NCBI GenBank assembly: GCA_016703545.1
Contig: JADJBX010000003.1
Span: forward strand, 1 to 64,000
Length of the DNA: 64,000 nt
Direction of reading: 5' to 3'
DNA from: Candidatus Amarobacillus elongatus
GTDB taxonomy: Bacteria; Chloroflexota; Dehalococcoidia; Tepidiformales; Tepidiformaceae
Below the pieces are notes generated by a model that saw only the letters and a list, made by a program, of their open reading frames with translations, had not been told where the DNA came from and ran no database searches. The position numbers were made by a program, and so were the translations under genes. Positions within the stretch are counted from its first letter, which is position 1; the number at the start of each line of letters is the position of its first letter. Of this stretch, positions 16,353 to 25,723 are shown piece by piece.

Positions 16353-17483
16353 TTAGTCCGCCAGTGCGATGCCAGCTTCCGCCGCGGGTGCGGCCGGCGC
16401 GCGTGCAGGCTGCGGACCGCCGTTGCGGCGGCGGAACCACTCCAGGGCTCGCGCTTCGACCAGGTGCCACGACAGGAACGCCAGCCCAAGCGTGATCGGC
16501 GCGGCCAGCAGCATCAGCGTCACTGGCCCGATGCCAACGCCCAGCCGCCAGATGAGCATCTGCTGGACCGGGAACGCGTACAGGTACACCCCGTACGAGA
16601 GGTCGCCGATGCTTTCGCGCAGGCTGGCGAGGACCGGATGGGCGAGTCCGGCGTACATCACGAGGTACGGCAGCGTCAGGTACAGCAGCCACGGCTTGGC
16701 CTCGCCCATCGTTCCCGCGTACAGGACCGCGACGCAGACGAACGCCATGCCGCCGTTCAGGGGGATATCGTCGCGGTGGACCCACATCGCGCAGCCGATG
16801 ACGAAGAAGACGATGTAACGAAGGCCGGGATAGGTGGGCACGCCCTGGATGATGTACGGTCCCGGCTTCGCCCAGCCGTGTCCCTCGCGAACCACGTACC
16901 AGAGTGCGAGGAACGCGATCACCGGCAGCGCCAGGACGACGTATTTGCGGAGTGCGCCCGCCAGCCCGAGGAACGGGAGCGCGAGGTAACACGCCACCTC
17001 CACCGGGATGGTCCACATCGAACCGTTGACCAGCCGGTTGGGGTGGTCCGCGAACACACCCGGCAAGACCGAGCGAATCGGGAAGATGAAGACGTTGTAG
17101 AGGTGCTCGCGGGTTTGCTGCGCGTGCAGGTACTCCCCGATGGGGAGCGTCGTGCACACCACCCCGACGACCGTGACTTCCAGGATTGTGACCACCCAGA
17201 GCGCAGGGAGGAGCCGCGCGCACCGAGCGAGCACGTAGCGGTTGGTCTCGCGCTCGAGCACAGAGCGGGTGACAAGAAAGCCGCTGATGACGAAGAAAAT
17301 GGCGACGGCGAGGCTGCCGCCGTTGTCGTGTTTCAAGTACCGCTGGAATGGTTCGCCCGCGGGCGATGCGGCGAGCGGGTAGCTGTGGCTGACGAGCACC
17401 ATGAGCGCGGCGACCAGGCGAAGCAGATCGAAGCTGTTCGACCCGCTGCGAAAGGCGTCCCCGATCGTCCGTCCACGGTTCAT
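16353..17483 (-). CDS. acyltransferase-3 family membrane O-acyltransferase
   Basis: About 376 residues with roughly ten membrane helices. Acyltransferase_3 (OafA/YrhL) features are NSFDLLRLVAALMVLVSHSY with the catalytic His near the N-terminus, VAIFFVISGFLVTRS, and SMWTIPVEVACYLALP. Such proteins move acetyl or other acyl groups from CoA onto extracellular polysaccharide sugars. The C-terminal 30 residues are Pro/Ala-rich. ATG 17483 (MNRGRTIGDA) is preferred; an in-frame start at 17516 is possible. It fits the surrounding glycan genes, presumably decorating the exported polymer. Confidence 0.85.
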   Translation of the reverse strand: MNRGRTIGDAFRSGSNSFDLLRLVAALMVLVSHSYPLAASPAGEPFQRYLKHDNGGSLAVAIFFVISGFLVTRSVLERETNRYVLARCARLLPALWVVTILEVTVVGVVCTTLPIGEYLHAQQTREHLYNVFIFPIRSVLPGVFADHPNRLVNGSMWTIPVEVACYLALPFLGLAGALRKYVVLALPVIAFLALWYVVREGHGWAKPGPYIIQGVPTYPGLRYIVFFVIGCAMWVHRDDIPLNGGMAFVCVAVLYAGTMGEAKPWLLYLTLPYLVMYAGLAHPVLASLRESIGDLSYGVYLYAFPVQQMLIWRLGVGIGPVTLMLLAAPITLGLAFLSWHLVEARALEWFRRRNGGPQPARAPAAPAAEAGIALAD

Positions 17484-17660
17484 AGCGGCCGCGTCCCCTG
17501 CCCGGTGTGCTGGCATGCCGAACCACGCGGTCCGCGAGTCAGCCGGCCCAAATGCGTGGCGAATCTACACCAGAACGGTGCTCCGTGATAGCGGATCGGC
17601 GGCGGTCACATATCTGCGAAGGTATGCGACTTTTCCCACTCCGACGGTGATGCCCACGCC

Positions 17661-18683
17661 TCAGGCATCGCGCATGACCCCCTCGGGGTTGAGCCCCTCA
17701 GCCTTGAGATCGGCTGCCACGAGGATGCGCACGAGGTCATCGAAGCGGACCTTCGGCTCCCATCCCAGGACCTTCCTTGCCTTCGAGGGGTCGCCGAGCA
17801 GCAGGTCGACCTCGGCCGGCCGGTCGTAGCGGGGGTCGTGCTCGACGAATTCGCGCCACTCGGCGCCGACGGAGCGGAACGCCGCCTCCACCCACTCCGC
17901 GACGGAGTGCGTCTCGCCCGTCGCGATCACGAAGTCGTCCGGCTCGTCGTGCTGGAGGATGCGCCACATCGCCTCCACGTACTCCGGTGCGAACCCCCAG
18001 TCGCGGCGCGCGTGCATGGTCCCGAGGAACAGCTTCTCCTGCTTGCCCGCGACGATGCGCGCCACCGCGCGGGTCACCTTGCGCGTGACGAACGTCTCCC
18101 CGCGGCGCGGCGATTCGTGGTTGAAGAGGATGCCGTTCGCGCAGAACAGGCCGTACGCCTCGCGGTAATGCACGGTCATGTGGTGCGCGAAGACCTTCGC
18201 GACGGCATACGGGCTGCGCGGGTGGAACGGCGTCCGCTCGCTCTGCGGGGTCTCGGCGACCTTGCCGAACATCTCCGAGCTGCCGGCCTGGTAGAAGCGG
18301 CACCCGATGCCGGCTTCGCGGATCGCCTCGAGGATGCGGAGGTTGCCGATCGCGACCGTGTCGGTTGTGAACTCGGGCATTTCGAAGCTGACGGCGACGT
18401 GGCTCTGGGCGGCGAGGTTGTACACCTCGTGCGGCTGGACCTTCGCCAGCACGCGCACGAGCGAACTGGTGTCGAGGACATCGCCGTGGTGCAGCGTCAG
18501 CTGGGGGCCACCCTCGTGGGGGTCGTGGTAGAGGTGCTCGATGCGGTCGGTGGAGAAGGTGCTGGAGCGGCGGAGCAGGCCGTGGACGTCGTATCCCTTG
18601 GCGAGCAGCAGCTCGGCCAGGTACGACCCATCCTGCCCCGTAATCCCCGTGATCAGCGCGCGGCGCCGGCCCTCAGCTGACAT
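17661..18683 (-). CDS. gmd: GDP-mannose 4,6-dehydratase
   Basis: Makes GDP-4-keto-6-deoxy-mannose from GDP-mannose, the entry to GDP-fucose, GDP-rhamnose and GDP-perosamine. A 340-residue extended SDR: Rossmann motif ALITGITGQDGSYLAELLL, GLLRRSS, YNLAAQSHVAVSFE, catalytic Thr/Tyr-Lys region AGSSEMFG and SPYAVAKVFAHHM, and the family hallmark NGILFNHESPRRGETFVTRK with GTMHARRDWGFAPEYVEAMW. ATG 18683 overlaps the upstream gene's stop by 11 bases. It shares an operon with the sulfotransferase fusion and probably the SDR gene upstream. Confidence 0.95.
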   Translation of the reverse strand: MSAEGRRRALITGITGQDGSYLAELLLAKGYDVHGLLRRSSTFSTDRIEHLYHDPHEGGPQLTLHHGDVLDTSSLVRVLAKVQPHEVYNLAAQSHVAVSFEMPEFTTDTVAIGNLRILEAIREAGIGCRFYQAGSSEMFGKVAETPQSERTPFHPRSPYAVAKVFAHHMTVHYREAYGLFCANGILFNHESPRRGETFVTRKVTRAVARIVAGKQEKLFLGTMHARRDWGFAPEYVEAMWRILQHDEPDDFVIATGETHSVAEWVEAAFRSVGAEWREFVEHDPRYDRPAEVDLLLGDPSKARKVLGWEPKVRFDDLVRILVAADLKAEGLNPEGVMRDA

Positions 18684-20439
18684 CCGGTGGCCCCGTCGTC
18701 CCCGGTTCGTCCGCATCGTCCTCGTGCGCTCTGGTCAGGAACAGCTCCGTGCGCAGGCGCTGGTTTTCGGCTCGCAAGAGGTCAATCTGTTCGGCGCCCG
18801 CGATACGGGCTTCGTGCACCTGGAACGCCGTGTCGACGGCGGCCTTCGCCACCGCTTCGCGCGCCTGCCGCAGGTCGGCTTCGCGGTCGGCCACGGCCTG
18901 GCGGAGGGCGGCCATCGTCGTCCGCGCCTCCTCAAGCTGTTGGGCCTGGATGGCGATGGTCCGTTCGGCCGCGAGGGGGAGTCCGTCCGTCGGCAGCAGC
19001 AGGAAGTCGCGGGTCGAGCCGAAGACGCGGCCCGCCGACTGCACGGCAGGGTCCACCGACGTCGCCGTGGCGCGCGCGCGAACGACGCCGAATGCGAGCG
19101 TCTCGCCCTCATCCGTGCCGAGGAGGCGCGCGATCCGTTCGATGTCGTCCCGGCGCTCCATGATTGGAGATTCGCCGACCTCCCACAGCACCTCGGCCCC
19201 TTCGAACCCCGTCTCACGCAGGAGGGCGTGGAGGTAGCGGGGCGTGAAATGGGCGGCAGCCCACGGCATGGCAAACTCGTGCACGCTCGCCTTGATCGCG
19301 GGCGCCTCCGGTGCCTGCAACACCGGCCACGACCCCAAGAGCACCGCTCCCGGCTTCATTCGCGTTCGCAGCCAGGCGAGCGCGCTCTCTCCGAAAGGGC
19401 TTCCTTCGAGCAGGTCGGCGGCGATGACGACGTCGTATGTGGCCTCGGTTCGCGACGCGTCGAGCACCTGTGCGGTGCGGACATTGATCTCCGGGGCCAG
19501 GGCTTTCATGAGCCGCAAGGGCAGGACCGCCGGGTCGTCACAAAGGAAGTCGACGTCGTACCCGCGGAGGCTCATGAGGTACGCGAAGTAGGGGTCGTTG
19601 GCGCATTGCACGAGCGCTTTCCGGCCATCGCCCGAGGGCAGCGCTTCGATGGCCTCGACGAATGCCCACTGCTTCCGCTCGTTCCGCACTCTCGGCGCGA
19701 TGATGGAGCCATCGCTCAGGCGGTACGCCCAGGTCACGCGTTCGAGATCGAGGCTGCGCGCTTCCGTGAGACGTGCCACGGCGTCGGCGTCGGCGGAAAG
19801 CGGCAGAACGGGCCAGATCGGCGGCGGCGACCACCCTTCGGGAGCCACCAGCGCCTCGGGGATGCCCGCATACCCGAACCGCCCGTTGAATTCTGATTCC
19901 GCTGCCATCACGCGTTCCAGCAGGTGGCGCGGAGCACGCGCCGCTTCCCGCAGGCGGCGGACGGTCGACTCGTTCATGGGAGGGGTCGCAAGCACCGCCT
20001 CATCGAAGCGCTCGCCGGCGGCCGTCAGCGCCCGGGCAAGGTCCGCGGTCAACGACTCCTGCTTCCCGATGAACGTGCACGGCTCGTAGAACGGCTTCAT
20101 GTGGGTCGAGCAGGGGGCCGTTGGCCAGCGCTCCAGCAACCGTTCGAGGAAGGTGGCGAAGGAGTCGGAGCGGGCGACATCGGAGACCTGCGACTCATTC
20201 CACCCGAACTCCATTTCGTGCCGCCACAGCGATGCAGCCCACGTCAGCGGGTGCCGGACGAAGCAGAAGGTGAACGGCTTCGGCGCGAACAGCGGGTCAA
20301 ATGGCGCCTGCGCCGGCGTGAGATGCAGCGCCGCGAGCCGCGCTTCCACCAACCCCGCGCGCCACAACACATGAGAAACCCAGTGACCGCCAGTGCGCCC
20401 AAGGTGATAGAAAATCGAGTTCGGCAGGACAACCGTCAT
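18673..20439 (-). CDS. sulfotransferase-like / methyltransferase-like / coiled-coil fusion protein
   Basis: A 588-residue multidomain protein. Residues 1-210 look like a sulfotransferase: FYHLGRTGGHWVSHVLWRAG in place of the PAPS 5'-phosphosulfate loop and TFCFVRHPLTWAASLWRH in place of the 3'-phosphate site. Residues ~270-450 resemble a SAM methyltransferase core (VQCANDPYFAYLMSLRGYDV, then TYDVVIAADLLEGSPFGESA), though the glycine loop is weak. Residues ~490-575 form a coiled coil rich in Ala/Glu/Gln (QQLEEARTTMAALRQ, then QIDLLRAENQRLRTEL). It overlaps gmd by 11 bases and lies 32 bases after the SDR gene, so it probably modifies the same deoxysugar glycan. The reaction is not established. 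Confidence 0.6.
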   Translation of the reverse strand: MTVVLPNSIFYHLGRTGGHWVSHVLWRAGLVEARLAALHLTPAQAPFDPLFAPKPFTFCFVRHPLTWAASLWRHEMEFGWNESQVSDVARSDSFATFLERLLERWPTAPCSTHMKPFYEPCTFIGKQESLTADLARALTAAGERFDEAVLATPPMNESTVRRLREAARAPRHLLERVMAAESEFNGRFGYAGIPEALVAPEGWSPPPIWPVLPLSADADAVARLTEARSLDLERVTWAYRLSDGSIIAPRVRNERKQWAFVEAIEALPSGDGRKALVQCANDPYFAYLMSLRGYDVDFLCDDPAVLPLRLMKALAPEINVRTAQVLDASRTEATYDVVIAADLLEGSPFGESALAWLRTRMKPGAVLLGSWPVLQAPEAPAIKASVHEFAMPWAAAHFTPRYLHALLRETGFEGAEVLWEVGESPIMERRDDIERIARLLGTDEGETLAFGVVRARATATSVDPAVQSAGRVFGSTRDFLLLPTDGLPLAAERTIAIQAQQLEEARTTMAALRQAVADREADLRQAREAVAKAAVDTAFQVHEARIAGAEQIDLLRAENQRLRTELFLTRAHEDDADEPGTTGPPDVS

Positions 20440-20471
20440 CAGTCACTCAACTCCACACGTGGTCGTGCGAA

Positions 20472-21406
20472 CTAGTCGCGCGCGTCCGCGGCGTTCGCGG
20501 CGTACCAGTCATATGTGGTACGAAGCGCGGCATCGAAGTGGTATTGCGCCGAAAAGCCAGCGGAGGTGAGAACGCTCACATCGAACGTCCTGCGCTCCTG
20601 CCCGCGTGGCTTGGAGGTATCCCATTGCACCCGGCCCCGCATTCCAACGTGCTCTTCCAGCACGGAAACAACGTCCCGGATCGTGCGATTAACGCCCGAC
20701 GCGAGGTTCACAAGTCCGGTGAGCTGCTCCATGATCACACGCAACCCAAGGGCCGCATCCTCGACGTAGAGGAAGTCCCGTTCCTGCGTGCCATCGCCCC
20801 AGACGTACACGTGCTCATCGCGCGCCTTCGCCTCGAAGAACTTCCGCACGAGGGAAGGAACAACGTGCCCGGTAGCGGTGTTGAACCGGTCATTCGGGCC
20901 GAAAAGGTTGGTACTGATCGCGACGGCGTATCGCGTGTTGTAACTCTGCCGGCACGCCTCGAGATGTGCCACCATTCCGCGCTTCGCGTTCGCGTAGCCA
21001 TACTCCGCAAAGTACGGCGGCCCCTGCCAAAGGTCTTCTTCGCGAAGTGGCAGCCGGGGTGATGGTTCCGGGTACATTGCGATTGTTCCCATCGCGACGA
21101 CCTTCGACACCCCATGGTTGACGCACTGTTCGACCACATTGGTGTTTATAAGGGTGTTGCGAAGATAGGCCTCGGCCTGGTTCAGCATGTTCCCCATGAT
21201 CCGTGCACGTACCCCGCGAGGTGGAACACGAAATCCGGCCGCGTCGCCTGGAAATACCGCTCGGTGGCGCCGCGGTCGCAGAGGTCCAGTTCGGCGGAGG
21301 AGGGATCGAACACCTCGCAGGCCGCGGATTCGCGGAGTTGCCGGGCGAGTGCGGTGCCGACCAGGCCCTTACCGCCGGTAACGAGGACCCGGGACCCCTC
21401 AAGCAT
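20472..21406 (-). CDS. NAD-dependent epimerase/dehydratase, GDP-fucose synthase-like, frameshifted
   Basis: About 311 residues once one missing base near 21200-21202 is restored (YVHG|IMGNMLNQ). Rossmann motif VLVTGGKGLVGTALARQL, HLAGYVHG, NTLINTNVVEQCVNHGVSKV, active-site region GTIAMYP and YGYANAKRG (YxxxK), then NLFGPNDRFN and GDGTQERDFLYVEDAA. The arrangement is that of GDP-L-fucose synthase, which follows Gmd in the pathway, but the usual SSCIYP serine motif is GTIAMYP, so it might be another 4-ketoreductase or epimerase. ATG 21406 has AGGAGG eight bases upstream. First gene of the three-gene unit SDR - sulfotransferase fusion - gmd. Confidence 0.8.
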
Positions 21407-21570
21407 CCGCCACACCTCCTGCCGGCGCGCTCACGACCGGGCATCCCGCTGATTCTTCCCGTAGCCGCGGGTATGAACAACACCGATAATGCAAATTGCA
21501 GCGTGCGTTCCAGGCGCGTGGATGACAACCGCGGGAGTGCGGGACGAGGGGGCAGACCGGTCAGGCTCGT

Positions 21571-23651
21571 TCACGAGAGGCCAAGGAGCTTCCGAATCGC
21601 CGCCCGCTTCCACGCGATCGCGCCCGCTGCGACGGCGACCGTCGCGGCGGCGGCGACGGCTGCCCCCTCCGGCACGTTGCTGCTGCTCCCGTCGACGTCC
21701 AACGGTGCGCGAGGGTCTGCGAGCTCCCCGATGTTCTGGAGCCCCGGTGTCACGGCCCGCCGGGGCGTCGACGCGGCTCCAACGGCGAACACGTTCTGCT
21801 CCCCCGGGGTCGCCCGCAACGCACGCGCCCAGTTCTCCGGGCCCGCCTCACTTCGTGGGTCACGGACGGCGAGCGTCTCGCCCTCGGCGGGCAGGGGTGC
21901 GGGTGGGTCGAATTCGTCATCGTTGTCGCCGTACGAAATCGCGTCCACGACCTCACCGGCAGGATCGATGAGCACCACGGCGTCGCCGCCGTTGTTGAGC
22001 CCCCGCCCGATGACGCCATCCACCGGCCGGACGACGAGCACGCCCTCGCGCAACACCGCGAGTTTGGCAGCCACGATGACATAACCCCCTGCAGGGATCG
22101 TCGCGGCCGGCAGCACATCGAGCTGGGCCGCGTCGCCGAGCTTCCACCCCGCAAGCGATACGGCCTCGCTTCCAATGTTCACCAGTTCAACCCACTCGAG
22201 GTCGGTGTCGCGACCATCCCCGCCGGGGTTCGGCAGGATCTCCGAGAGTCGTAACGTCGATGGGCCGGCGGGGACGGCCGTCGCGGCGGACGTTCCACGA
22301 GCCGTTGCCACCGCGGGGATCCTGGTCCCGGTGGGCGTGGTCCCGCCCGGCGTCGCCGCCACCACGGCGCTCGTCGAAACCGTCGCGGTCACGGGTGTGG
22401 GAGTGGCGACCGGCGATGCAGGTTCGGCATCCTCGAACACGGCGTCATCGAAGGCCGCCCGTGCGTCCCCGGCGACGGGGCGGAGCATCAGGCGGAAGCG
22501 GGCGGCGCGCGCCGTCTCGGGGGCCTCCACCGGTCCCGTGTCGAGCAGCTCCCACGTGTCGCCCGCCCACGCCTCGCTCTCCGATTGCCCCAACGCCACC
22601 CCGCTCCCGTCGGCGCTGGCGTACCAGCTCAGCCGCAGGAACACCTCCGCGTCGCCCTCGGCCACGCGCCCGAACGCCCGTCCCCGGTACCAGGCCCCGC
22701 CCGTGACCGGTACGACCTGGTGAATCCACTTGGTCGAGGAACTCGCCGACGTGAGGGCGGCCGCGAGTTCGCCGCCGTGCGCCTCGGCGTCCATCGCCAA
22801 CTCCCCTCCGACCTTGCTCCAGCCGCCCGGCTTCCCGCCGTCGCTCTGTTCGAACCCGCCGTTCGCCAGCAACCCTCCGCTGCCATCGTCGACGGCGGGG
22901 GATCCCGTGGCGGGCGTTGCGCGCCGCGGAGTGGGAGTGCGCGTGGCGGTGGGCGTGCGTGTCGCCGTACGTGTGGCCGTGGCTGTCTTCGTCGGCGTCG
23001 GGGTCCGAGTGGCCGTGGGCACCTTAACCGTCGGGGAGCCCCGGGCGGACTCGCGCCCACCGTACCCGTGGAGGTCGCCGTCGCCGTGGCGGTTGGCGTT
23101 TCGGTGGGCTCGTCCGCCGGTGTCGGGGTTGCCTGCGCGGGCGTCGCCGTAAGCGCTGCGTTGTCCAGCGAAACAACCGCCGGGCCGCCGCCCGTAACCG
23201 AAATCGCCACCGTGACGTACGCGGCCGAAGCCGGCGCCGTGGCCGGCAACTTCAGGTGCTGCCACCCAGGCCCGACCGGCGCCAGGGCCTGTTCGATGGT
23301 CAGCGCCGCGAGCCCGGCATCGAGGAACGTGAGCGTCAGCGCGACCCGGTCAGCGTCCGTGTCCCGCCGGACATCGACCCCGGCGGAGTAAAGCGCGAAC
23401 GGCGTCACCGCCACGTTCTGGGCGAGCCGCACGGACGACGGCGTGGTGAGGCGCGCGCCCTGGCCACTGGCCCCGTCGGGAATCGCCGTAACCGAGCCGC
23501 TGCCCAGCAGCTGCCATCCCGCGGGAACGTTCCCTGCCCAGGCCTCGAACGAGCCGTTCTGCAGCAGTTCCGTGGCCGCGGACCCGCGAATGGTCATCGC
23601 GACAGCGAGCACGCCGAGGAGGGACACCGCCGCGGCCGCCCGCCCAATCAT
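21571..23651 (-). CDS. secreted/anchored Lamin Tail Domain protein with two carbohydrate-binding-like domains, frameshifted
   Basis: About 693 residues after restoring one G at 23039-23042. Order: signal peptide (AAAAVSLLGVLAVAMTIRGSA); galactose-binding-like module (ELLQNGSFEAWAGNVPAGWQ); a Thr/Pro/Ala-rich linker with repeated TATRTPTPT-like units; a second module (LLANGGFEQSDGGKPGGWSK); another linker; a Lamin Tail Domain (LRLSEILPNPGGDG, EWVELVNIGSEAVSLAGWKL, GRGLNNGGDAVVLIDPAG); then a C-terminal hydrophobic anchor and basic tail (WKRAAIRKLLGLS). This is the layout of a cell-wall or surface protein. Start ATG 23651 lies eight bases after TAGCAT. Divergent from the GT9 gene. Confidence 0.8.
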
Positions 23652-23659
23652 GGCGCGGG

Positions 23660-23665
23660 ATGCTA
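23660..23665 (-). promoter_or_regulatory. possible -10 box (TAGCAT) of the Lamin Tail Domain gene
   Basis: TAGCAT on the minus strand, eight bases before the ATG at 23651 and without a ribosome binding site between. Confidence 0.35.
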
Positions 23666-23837
23666 CCAGAGCGGCAACGGAAATACATCCGCCCCTCCGG
23701 GACAATCGGACAAAGTTCGTGCAACCCCCGCCCTCAACCCCGGCCCTCGCTCCTGTGATGGCGGTGTAAGCGGCGGTGGGGTGGTGGGAGGCGCGCGGCG
23801 GCGGTGGGGACGGCACACTGCGGGCGTGGAAGGTGAT

Positions 23838-24917
23838 GTGGTCCCGGGTGTGCGGCGGATTGCCGTGTTGCGCGCGAATGGCATCGGCGACTTCTGTTTC
23901 GCCCTGCCCGCGCTCGATGCGCTCCGGGCGACATACCCAGCGGCTGAGATCACGCTCCTTGGCCTGGGGTGGCACCGCGAGTTCCTCGCCGGCAGGCCGG
24001 GGCCCGTGGATCGCGTCGAAGTCGTTCCGCCGTACCCCGGCGTGGGCGCGCCCGAGGGCAGCGCCATCAGCCCCATCCTGGAGGCCTTTATCGCCCGGCA
24101 GCGCGCCGCGGGGTACGACATCGCGTTCCAAATGCACGGCGGCGGCGCCAACAGCAACCCGCTCGTCGCGCGGCTGGGCGCCAGGCTCACGGTGGGTCTG
24201 CAGGCACGAGGTGCACCCCCGCTCGACCGCACCGTCCCTTACATCTATTACCAGTCTGAAGTCGACCGGCTGCTGGAGGTGGTGGCCGCCGCGGGTGCGA
24301 AGGCGGTCGCGCGCGAACCGCGGCTCGCGGTGATGCCATCCGATCGCGAGGCGGCCGCGCACGTTCTCCAGCCGGGTCCGCGCCCGTTGGCCGTGCTGCA
24401 TGCCGGCGCCGGCGATCCCCGTCGACGCTGGCCTCCTGCGTCCTTCGCCGAGGTGGGGAAGGCGCTGCTCGCGCACGGCTGCCAGGTGGCGGTGACGGGC
24501 GCCGGCGAAGGCGACGACCCTGCGATCGTCCGCAATGTGTGCGACGCCCTCGACGGTGACGCGGTCGACCTCGCGGGGCGGTTGGGGTTGGGAGGGTTGG
24601 CGGGGCTGTTCGAACGCGCCGCCGTCGTCGTGGCCAATGACACGGGGCCGCTGCACCTCGCCATGGCCGTGGGCGCGCCCGTGGTCGGGATCTATTGGTG
24701 TGGGAACGCGATCAACGCGGGTCCCCCGTGGCGGACGTGGACGCGCCCCGTCCTTTCGTGGCGGCTCCGCTGTTCCGTCTGCGGCGCCGATGCGACCGCC
24801 GGCGGTTGTTCGCACCAGGAGACGTTCGTGGACCTTGCCCCGATCGATGAGGTCGCCTGGCACGCCCTCGACCTTCTCCAACGGCGCGAAGGGCGTGCGG
24901 GCGCACGCCTCGATTGA
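23838..24917 (+). CDS. glycosyltransferase family 9 (heptosyltransferase-like)
   Basis: A 359-residue GT-B glycosyltransferase. Family 9 marks are RRIAVLRANGIGDFCFALPA, ITLLGLGWHREFLAGRPG, the nucleotide-binding LAVLHAGAGDPRRRWPP, and VVVANDTGPLHLAMAVGAPV. A C-terminal cysteine cluster (RLRCSVCGADATAGGCSH) is characteristic of many non-LPS GT9 proteins. True heptosyltransferases need LPS; in a monoderm-type cell the acceptor must be another glycan. GTG 23838 is preferred with GGAAGG upstream, with GTG 23850 an alternative. Its stop overlaps the next gene's TTG start (TTGA). Confidence 0.85.
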   Translation: MVPGVRRIAVLRANGIGDFCFALPALDALRATYPAAEITLLGLGWHREFLAGRPGPVDRVEVVPPYPGVGAPEGSAISPILEAFIARQRAAGYDIAFQMHGGGANSNPLVARLGARLTVGLQARGAPPLDRTVPYIYYQSEVDRLLEVVAAAGAKAVAREPRLAVMPSDREAAAHVLQPGPRPLAVLHAGAGDPRRRWPPASFAEVGKALLAHGCQVAVTGAGEGDDPAIVRNVCDALDGDAVDLAGRLGLGGLAGLFERAAVVVANDTGPLHLAMAVGAPVVGIYWCGNAINAGPPWRTWTRPVLSWRLRCSVCGADATAGGCSHQETFVDLAPIDEVAWHALDLLQRREGRAGARLD

Positions 24918-25327
24918 CGGGCACCCGGCCGAATCCCAACAATCGGGAGGTGGCAGCCTATAGCGACCTCGTCATGGAGCACTTCCAGAACCCCCGCAAC
25001 GCCGGCGAACTCGTCGAGCCCGACGGCGAGGCATCGAAGGCGAACCCTGTCTGCGGCGACCGCATGCGCGTGATGATCCGGGTCGATGCGGGCCGCATCG
25101 CCGAGGTGCGGTGGCAGACGCGCGGCTGCCCGCCCGCGATCGCGACAAGTTCGTTCGCCAGCGAAATGGTCCAGGGGTGGACGCTGGAGGATGTGGATAG
25201 CCTGACGCGAGAGCGGATCGCCGATGCGATCGGGGGCCTCCCCGGTGACAAGGTGCATTGCAGCGTACTTGCCGCCGATGTTCTTCGCGCCGCCGTCGCG
25301 GATTTCCGGCGAAAGTCCGGCGCATGA
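24914..25327 (+). CDS. NifU/IscU-like iron-sulfur cluster scaffold protein
   Basis: A 137-residue U-type scaffold on which Fe-S clusters are assembled. The N-terminal YSDLVMEHFQNPRNAGEL is diagnostic. Three conserved cysteines are present: C47 in NPVCGDRM with D49, C72 in TRGCPPAIATSS and C116 in DKVHCSVLAADVL. The C-terminal Nfu domain is absent. The TTG start at 24914 overlaps the GT9 stop by four bases; an internal GTG at 24950 is too close to GGGAG to be preferred. No cysteine desulfurase or other isc/suf gene is in the window, so it is an orphan here. Confidence 0.85.
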   Translation: MTGTRPNPNNREVAAYSDLVMEHFQNPRNAGELVEPDGEASKANPVCGDRMRVMIRVDAGRIAEVRWQTRGCPPAIATSSFASEMVQGWTLEDVDSLTRERIADAIGGLPGDKVHCSVLAADVLRAAVADFRRKSGA

Positions 25328-25410
25328 GAAAACAGGGTTCGCCTTAACGGATCGGACGGGTATGATCCGCGACGGCGCGAACGCGTACAGGCTGAACGAC
25401 CGGAGAATTC

Positions 25411-25641
25411 ATGCTCGCCATCCTGCCTTTCCTCATGAGTGCAAACGACGCAGGTGTCATCTGCCTGGTCATCTTCCTCGCATCCAACATCATCTTTGGC
25501 ATCCCGGTGTTCGCGACGCGCGGCACCACGCAGCTGATGTGGGCCGGGGTCGTCGGGTTTGCGTTGCTTATTGAAGTGGTGGCGATGGTGACCTTCGTCA
25601 CGCTCATCAGCAACGGCACCATCAGCCCCTCGTTTAGCTAG
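25411..25641 (+). CDS. small two-helix membrane protein
   Basis: A 76-residue protein made almost wholly of two hydrophobic segments: MSANDAGVICLVIFLASNII and WAGVVGFALLIEVVAMVTFV, joined by a short polar turn. No known family recognised. ATG at 25411 is preceded by GGAG, and a TATGAT -10-like hexamer lies near 25362. A strong hairpin terminator follows at 25671, so it is a single-gene unit. Confidence 0.65.
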   Translation: MLAILPFLMSANDAGVICLVIFLASNIIFGIPVFATRGTTQLMWAGVVGFALLIEVVAMVTFVTLISNGTISPSFS

Positions 25642-25670
25642 GCTTACTTCCCTCCACGGGAGACAACACG

Positions 25671-25697
25671 AGGCGGAAGCCATCGCGGCTTCCGCCT
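25671..25697. terminator. terminator hairpin after the small membrane protein gene
   Basis: Perfect 11-base stem AGGCGGAAGCC/GGCTTCCGCCT with a five-base loop, followed by CTTCGTGTG. Lies between convergent genes and can act for both. Confidence 0.75.
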
Positions 25698-25723
25698 CTT
25701 CGTGTGTCCGTGGAACCGCCCGG

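Noticed and set aside
22900..23080. Repetitive tract considered as CRISPR or VNTR
   Set aside because: The repeats encode Thr-Pro-Thr-Ala linker residues in frame with the LTD protein; there are no uniform spacers.
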